Source of the DNA: an uncultured Granulicatella sp.
GTDB taxonomy: Bacteria; Bacillota; Bacilli; Lactobacillales; Aerococcaceae
NCBI GenBank assembly: GCA_934193545.1
Contig: CAKPVL010000028.1
Coordinates: 1-18,036, forward strand
Direction of reading: 5' to 3'
Length of the DNA: 18,036 bases
Position numbers and translations under genes: made by a program. Below the pieces are notes generated by a model that was given only the letters and a program-made list of their open reading frames with translations, did no database searches and was not told the DNA's origin. This document shows, piece after piece, positions 14,153-18,036 of the stretch (position 1 is the first letter of the stretch; each line of letters begins with the position of its first letter).

Positions 14153-14183
14153 ACTATTTTGCTTTTGACTTGTACTATTTTGC
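14153..14183 (-). promoter_or_regulatory. 10-bp direct repeat with 21-bp period: candidate activator site
   Basis: GCAAAATAGT occurs twice on the minus strand (14183-14174 and 14162-14153), exactly 21 bp apart and so on the same face of the helix. The proximal copy ends two bases before the -35. This is the geometry of AraC/YesN-type activator sites. Confidence 0.5.
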
Positions 14184-14189
14184 TCTCTT

Positions 14190-14203
14190 TGGAAACGGTA
14201 ACA
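14190..14203 (+). promoter_or_regulatory. Candidate cre (CcpA) box upstream of the GH112 operon
   Basis: TGGAAACGGTAACA fits TGNAANCGNTNWCA at every position, flanked by T and AA as in extended consensus versions. It lies about 75 bp upstream of the predicted start. A LacI-family local repressor operator is an alternative reading. Confidence 0.55.
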
Positions 14204-14230
14204 AATTTCATTTTTCAATAAAGCGCTAAA

Positions 14231-14269
14231 AAACCTATCTACTAAAGGATTTCTCGTGTAGATAGGTTT
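14231..14269 (-). terminator. Terminator after the YczE-type gene
   Basis: A perfect 12-bp stem AAACCTATCTAC (14231-14242) with GTAGATAGGTTT (14258-14269) and a 15-nt loop is followed on the minus strand by TTTTTT. It ends the 16899-14283 operon. Confidence 0.85.
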
Positions 14270-14282
14270 CATTTTGTCTATT

Positions 14283-14885
14283 TTATTTAATTGGTAAAAA
14301 TTTCTTCAAAATCACCATTGTTTGGTCCATGATAATTCCGCTAATTAATAATGACACTACAGGTCCAATCGTTGGCCATTGCCCTAAAATTGCCGCTGTG
14401 ATGACACAACTCGCATCGATGAAGAACTTATTTTTAGGAATTGATGTTTTGAATTTTTCATGTAAGGCAAGTGTTGCAGCAATATAAGGTCCAACTCCAA
14501 GTTCTGCTAAAGCATACACTGCACACCCCATCGCAATTAAGGCAATCCCTACAACCATGGCCACTACTTTTACGGTTATATCCATTTCGGCAAGAGCTCT
14601 AAAATCGAACAGTTCAATAAAGAAGCTTTGTAAGAACATCCCTACAACTGTTCCAAATCCAATATATCTCCAGTTGATACTTAGCGTAATGGCAAGAAAT
14701 ACAAGGGAAACGATAATATTACTTGTTCCCATATCTACACCAAATGTACGATTTAACCCTTCCCACACAAGAACGACAACGTCCGCTCCTAATGTACTCG
14801 AACCCGCCATCTTCGCGCCAAGTCCGATTAAGAAACAGGCGATGACGAGTAACAGGAGTCGCAGTCCTAAATAATCTTTTTTCAA
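14283..14885 (-). CDS. YczE/YitT-type integral membrane protein
   Basis: About 200 residues with five or more hydrophobic segments. The glycine-rich ALAELGVGPYIAATLAL and SSTLGADVVVLVWEGL repeats resemble the YczE/YyaS/YitT group of membrane proteins, whose function is not established. The start needs care. An ATG at 14891 is only one base from the AGGAG motif, too close for normal initiation. The in-frame TTG at 14885, two codons later, has the ideal seven-base spacing, so I place the start there (ATG at 14891 gives 202 residues). It follows a 59-residue gene by a few bases and ends an operon with an amidohydrolase and an oxidoreductase. Role unknown; transport is a guess. Confidence 0.75.
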   Translation of the reverse strand: MKKDYLGLRLLLLVIACFLIGLGAKMAGSSTLGADVVVLVWEGLNRTFGVDMGTSNIIVSLVFLAITLSINWRYIGFGTVVGMFLQSFFIELFDFRALAEMDITVKVVAMVVGIALIAMGCAVYALAELGVGPYIAATLALHEKFKTSIPKNKFFIDASCVITAAILGQWPTIGPVVSLLISGIIMDQTMVILKKFLPIK

Positions 14886-14896
14886 TCTCATTCTCC

Positions 14897-15076
14897 TTAT
14901 TTGGCCCAGTTTTCAGGACTCCACATACGTCCATCTAACTCGCCATGTGCTTGTTCAATTCGTTTTGCTTGTTCTAAAAGAAGAGTTTTTGCAGCCACAA
15001 GCAATGCGCGTTCTTTATACTCTTTTGCTTCACCAATCCATGCATCGAGTAGCTGAATTTTCTCAATAATCTCCAT
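14897..15076 (-). CDS. Hypothetical 59-residue helical protein
   Basis: Short reading frame with a strong ribosome-binding site: GGAGGAG lies seven bases before ATG. The product is soluble, without cysteine or membrane segment, and is predicted to be mainly alpha-helical (IEKIQLLDAWIGEAKEY, then LLVAAKTLLLEQAKRI), ending in DGRMWSPENWAK. Its first 14 bases overlap the end of the oxidoreductase gene in another frame, and its stop leads directly into the ribosome-binding site of the YczE-type gene. The tight packing argues that it is real. I do not recognise a family. It could be a small partner of one of the two neighbours. Confidence 0.65.
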   Translation of the reverse strand: MEIIEKIQLLDAWIGEAKEYKERALLVAAKTLLLEQAKRIEQAHGELDGRMWSPENWAK

Positions 15077-15749
15077 ATTGACTCTCCTCCCAATGACTCA
15101 GATGCATCTCGAGTTCCAGTCTTTCGTCCTGGTTCTCTTTGATCCACTCCGCAATTTGTTCCCAGTGTGCACCAGGCAATGTTTGTGCACGCTCCATAAA
15201 CCACTCTTCCGTGTCTTGTAACGTTCCATGCTGAGCTTTCGTCACGTATTGTAAATACTCCACGAGTAACGCTTGTTTCGCCTCTTCCGTCTTATAATCA
15301 AACTGATGGACTTCAAAAATCGGCAAATAGGTCCACCCCATTGCATTCGCTAAGGCTTGGAATGGGCGCATGAGTTCCGAAATCGTAAACTGCTCTTTTC
15401 CTCCTGCACGGAAGGCTTCTTCTTTCACCCCGAGTGTCACAACGATTCCGAGTTCCTTTATTTGTTTTGCAAAAGAAGCACTCTTACTCATCACCGTATC
15501 AAGCCATTCCTTCATAACCGAAGGCGCTTGGTACCAATACATCGGGAATTGAAGAATAAGGCGTTCGGCCCCGGAGTCTACCAAGGCTTTTTCTTCTGTG
15601 GCTCTTGTAAAATGAGGCTTTCTCTCACTCCACACTTCGTCTAAGTGACGCACCGTTACAGTTTCTTCCCCTTTTAGAGTTGCAAGGAAAAACTGTTGAG
15701 CTGACGACGAATGAACCGTTGGATGGCTAATCACCACCATTGTTTTCAT
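15063..15749 (-). CDS. NAD(P)H-dependent oxidoreductase, flavodoxin-like fold (KefF/MdaB type)
   Basis: 228 residues, cytoplasmic. The N-terminus MKTMVVISHPTVHSSSAQQFF is the FMN/FAD phosphate-binding start of the flavodoxin_2 family (ISHP then SSSAQ). LILQFPMYWYQAPSVMKEWLD is the hallmark FPxYWY..P flavin and quinone site, followed by a GVKEEAFRAGG segment. Family members reduce quinones, azo or nitro compounds or regulate potassium efflux. The C-terminal part (about 185-228) is longer than in the shortest members and acidic. It starts one base after the amidohydrolase stop, with AAAGGAA upstream. No KefC-type channel is next to it, so a quinone-reductase role is more likely than channel regulation. 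Confidence 0.8.
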   Translation of the reverse strand: MKTMVVISHPTVHSSSAQQFFLATLKGEETVTVRHLDEVWSERKPHFTRATEEKALVDSGAERLILQFPMYWYQAPSVMKEWLDTVMSKSASFAKQIKELGIVVTLGVKEEAFRAGGKEQFTISELMRPFQALANAMGWTYLPIFEVHQFDYKTEEAKQALLVEYLQYVTKAQHGTLQDTEEWFMERAQTLPGAHWEQIAEWIKENQDERLELEMHLSHWEESQYGDY

Positions 15750-15750
15750 A

Positions 15751-16899
15751 TTACGCGTTTCCTTTCTGTGAGAGTACTTCTAAGAGAGCATTTGTATTGT
15801 CGACAAAATACTGAATCGCAAACGATAATGCTGCATCATCCACTAAGAATGCTGGGTGATGCCATTCGCGTGGGCAACCTGTTCCAATAAAGACGAAACA
15901 TCCTGGAACGTGTTCCATATAATTAGCGAAATCCTCTGCTCCTAAAGTTACTTCTGGTGTCACCACTGTCGCAAATTTCTCCGTCACACTTTTAACCACT
16001 TTTGTGACTGCGGCATCATTATGCACAACAGGTGGCGTTAAAATCCATTCGATACTTCCTTTTTGTCCGTATACATCTGCGGTTTGGACAATCATCTTCT
16101 CGAATTGCTCGGTCATCTTGCGTTCCACTTCTTTATTAAACGTACGAATCGTTCCTTCAAAAAATACTTTTTCTGGAATCACATTCCATGTATTCCCTGC
16201 TTCGATATGCGATACGCTTAATACCACTGGTTCTAGTGGAGACGTATGACGAGCAACGATGGCTTGGGCATTAGCAATCACTTGGCACGCCGTCACGATT
16301 GGGTCGTTCCCATTGTGCGGTGCTGCCGCATGTGTTCCTACCCCTGTAATTTCGGCTTTGAACTGGCCGACCGCCGCCATCAGTGGTCCTTCTTTCACAC
16401 CAATCGTTCCCACTGGAAGCTCTGGTTTATTATGGAATCCAATAATCGCGTCCACTCCGTCTAGCACGCCTTCTGCAATCAATGCGCGTGCTCCTTGGTT
16501 ACTTTCTTCGGCCGGTTGGAAAATAAAACGAACTTTCCCTTGTAAGTGAGCTTCTTGCTCTTTCAACACTTGAACGGCTCCAAGTAGGCTTGCTGTATGG
16601 AAATCATGTCCACATGCATGCATTGCTCCTTCATTTTTTGAAGCGTAGTCTAATCCTGTTTGTTCCACAATCGGTAAGGCATCGATGTCGGCACGTAGGG
16701 CCAATGTTGGTCCATTGTCGTTTCCAATTTCTGCCACGACTCCTGTTTTAGACTTTAAATCCCAGCATGTAAGTCCCATCGCTTCTAGGACTTCGCGGAT
16801 ATAGCGAGTCGTTTCGACTTCCGTTCCGGATACTTCTGGATACATATGTAAATGACGGCGGTGTGCCGTAGCGCGTTCAATAACTTCTTTTGTAATCAT
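15751..16899 (-). CDS. M20 family amidohydrolase (N-acyl-amino-acid/hippurate hydrolase type)
   Basis: Dinuclear-metal hydrolase of the M20D group that removes an acyl group from an amino acid or amino sugar, or cleaves related amides; 382 residues, cytoplasmic. Metal-binding motif MHACGHDFH has C96 and H98. The catalytic base region is PAEESNQGA (E131-E132), preceded by LRADIDALP (68-76); AEDFANYM near the C-terminus supplies another ligand. The central dimerisation domain is normal. I chose the ATG at 16899 behind GGGGAGAGAG; a start at 16929 would place ten extra residues over the predicted promoter. First gene of the operon. The natural substrate cannot be read from sequence; N-acetyl-diaminopimelate deacetylase is a related alternative. 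Confidence 0.88.
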   Translation of the reverse strand: MITKEVIERATAHRRHLHMYPEVSGTEVETTRYIREVLEAMGLTCWDLKSKTGVVAEIGNDNGPTLALRADIDALPIVEQTGLDYASKNEGAMHACGHDFHTASLLGAVQVLKEQEAHLQGKVRFIFQPAEESNQGARALIAEGVLDGVDAIIGFHNKPELPVGTIGVKEGPLMAAVGQFKAEITGVGTHAAAPHNGNDPIVTACQVIANAQAIVARHTSPLEPVVLSVSHIEAGNTWNVIPEKVFFEGTIRTFNKEVERKMTEQFEKMIVQTADVYGQKGSIEWILTPPVVHNDAAVTKVVKSVTEKFATVVTPEVTLGAEDFANYMEHVPGCFVFIGTGCPREWHHPAFLVDDAALSFAIQYFVDNTNALLEVLSQKGNA

Positions 16900-16927
16900 A
16901 ACTCTCTCCCCAATCTGTTTCCTACAC

Positions 16928-16936
16928 ATTGTAACA
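16928..16936 (-). promoter_or_regulatory. Extended -10 promoter of the amidohydrolase operon
   Basis: Minus strand TGTTACAAT gives TACAAT (5 of 6) with an upstream TG. No convincing -35 lies at 17 bp. The leader would be about 22 nt. Confidence 0.4.
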
Positions 16937-17004
16937 AACTAGGCGGCTTTATGCACCATGAACTCCCTTGAAAAACAATAAAAATTCTGTTTACCGCACG
17001 CATC

Positions 17005-17037
17005 AAAAAAGACCCTGTTTCAAAAGAAACAGAGTCT
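17005..17037 (-). terminator. Terminator after the ABC exporter gene
   Basis: A 12-bp stem (17010-17021 with 17026-17037, including one G-T pair) with loop TTTT is followed on the minus strand by TTTTTT. It lies seven bases after the stop codon. Confidence 0.85.
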
Positions 17038-17043
17038 ATGGGA

Positions 17044-18036
17044 TTAGCCTTTTTGAAGAGCCACCATTTCGGCATATTGCCCTTGCAGTTGAAGTAATTC
17101 ATCATGCGTTCCGCGTTCTACAATTTCTCCTTTATCCAACACAAAGATTTGGTCAGCATGAGCAATTGTTGACAGGCGGTGCGCAATCATAAAGGTTGTA
17201 CGCCCTTCTTTTACGACATTAATCGCGTTTTGAATAATCTCTTCCGTCTCGGTATCAATATGCGAAGTCGCTTCATCTAAAATCAAGATTTTCGGATCAA
17301 AAACAATCGCACGAGCAAATGAAATCAGTTGGCGTTCCCCTGAAGAGAAGTCCATCCCTTTTTCTTTGACCTCGTAGTCCAAGCCCTTGTCACTCTTCGT
17401 AAGTAGATGGCCTCCGCCTACTTTAATGAGCGCATCTTTAATCGTCTCAGGATCAATCGATTCATTGTTAAGCCCTACGTTAGAAGCAATCGTTCCTGTG
17501 AATAAGTACGGATCTTGAAGCACAATTCCCATCTCGCTTCGAACACTTCGTCTATTAAAGTCACGCGTGTTTTTGCCATCAATCAAAATCGCTCCACTCG
17601 TTGGGTCATAGAATCGAAAGAGCAAGTTCATAATAGAAGATTTTCCTGAACCGGTATGTCCCACAAAGGCCACCGTCTGCCCAGGCTCTACTGTGAAATT
17701 CAAGTGCTTCAACACCGGTACTCCTGGCGTATACTCGAAGCTCACATCCTTTAATTCGATACGTCCTTCGCCGAATGTGAAGAGCTCTTCTCCTGACTCC
17801 TCACTTGGCGTATCCATTAGTTCAAACACACGGTCACCAGCAGCCATTGATTGTTGGAAGCCTGACACGACATTCATAAAGGTTTGAATTGGCTCATAAA
17901 TACGATTGACATAATCAATAAACGCATAGAGGAGCCCTGCTGAAATCCCCAGTGTTCCTCCGATAAATTGCATTCCGAAGTAATAGACAATTCCAAATAA
18001 AGTAAAGTTTCGAAGTAAGCCAACTAGACTCCATGA
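17044..18036 (-). CDS. ABC exporter (MdlB/LmrD-type permease-ATPase), C-terminal part; 5' end beyond the window
   Basis: The frame stays open to the last base of the window, so only about 330 C-terminal residues are seen; the first in-window methionine (17973) is not the start. The sequence begins in the last membrane helices (FGMQFIGGTLGISAGLLYAF) and continues into a full nucleotide-binding domain. Visible motifs are Walker A GHTGSGKSS, Q-loop VLQDPYLFTG, signature FSSGERQL in place of LSGGQ, Walker B ILILDEATSHID and H-loop AHRLST. FSSGE signatures with an aspartate after the Walker B serine-histidine are typical of one partner of heterodimeric exporters of the YheH/LmrD/MdlB type; the partner would lie just outside. 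Likely a drug or lipid-linked exporter; substrate unknown. Confidence 0.88.
   Translation of the reverse strand, partial: SWSLVGLLRNFTLFGIVYYFGMQFIGGTLGISAGLLYAFIDYVNRIYEPIQTFMNVVSGFQQSMAAGDRVFELMDTPSEESGEELFTFGEGRIELKDVSFEYTPGVPVLKHLNFTVEPGQTVAFVGHTGSGKSSIMNLLFRFYDPTSGAILIDGKNTRDFNRRSVRSEMGIVLQDPYLFTGTIASNVGLNNESIDPETIKDALIKVGGGHLLTKSDKGLDYEVKEKGMDFSSGERQLISFARAIVFDPKILILDEATSHIDTETEEIIQNAINVVKEGRTTFMIAHRLSTIAHADQIFVLDKGEIVERGTHDELLQLQGQYAEMVALQKG

Noticed and set aside
14974..15204. 76-codon minus-strand frame overlapping the 59-residue gene
   Set aside because: It lacks a ribosome-binding site and is out of frame with both well-supported genes it overlaps.
17044..17973. Reading the ABC protein as a complete 309-residue ATPase starting at 17973
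   Set aside because: The frame continues without a stop to the window edge and the extra residues are membrane-helix sequence, so the gene is truncated by the window only.

Overview
The window reads as the chromosome of a low-GC Gram-positive bacterium, most likely a member of the Lactobacillales (a Carnobacteriaceae- or Aerococcaceae-type coccus would fit). The evidence is the housekeeping cluster tmk-darA-holB-yabA / trmN6-yazA-rsmI, strong AGGAGG ribosome-binding sites, TATAAT-type promoters, CcpA-type cre boxes and a Gram-positive lipoprotein signal. No rRNA, tRNA, phage gene, transposase or CRISPR array was seen. Genus-level assignment is inference only.

Layout. (i) 171-2120, plus strand: trmN6 (tRNA methyltransferase), yazA (GIY-YIG protein) and rsmI (16S rRNA methyltransferase), overlapping one another and ending in a bidirectional terminator. 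(ii) 2229-5330, minus strand: a compact three-gene sulfatase cassette made of a cytoplasmic Cys-type sulfatase, the formylglycine-generating enzyme that would activate it, and a TauE/SafE anion exporter. It has its own promoter and a cre box over the predicted transcription start. (iii) 5458-7766, minus: tmk, darA, holB and yabA. Regions i and iii are normally one co-directional cluster in Bacillota. Here the two halves converge, the sulfatase cassette lies between them, and ricT (yaaT) is absent from its usual place between holB and yabA. (iv) 7767-8397: a 630-bp gene-free stretch holding two direct copies of an unrecognised structured repeat. The second copy has perfect 20-bp terminal inverted repeats and nested stems, and an internal hairpin differs between copies by a compensatory base change. 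(v) 8398-14081, minus: a galacto-N-biose/lacto-N-biose uptake and phosphorolysis operon (lipoprotein binding protein, two permeases, GH112 phosphorylase, a 60-residue two-TM protein) with a cre box and a 10-bp direct repeat at 21-bp spacing beside the -35. (vi) 14283-16899, minus: M20 amidohydrolase, flavodoxin-fold oxidoreductase, a 59-residue protein and a YczE-type membrane protein. (vii) 17044-18036, minus: the C-terminal part of an ABC exporter that runs off the window.

How the genes fit together. The GH112 operon would import Gal-beta-1,3-HexNAc disaccharides from mucin or milk-type glycans and cleave them with phosphate inside the cell. No ATPase, N-acetylhexosamine kinase or Leloir gene is present, so these must be supplied elsewhere. 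The sulfatase cassette would remove sulfate from an imported substrate and export the anion. Both loci carry cre-like sites, so both look like catabolite-repressed host-glycan functions. That they share a substrate is a hypothesis, not something the sequence shows.
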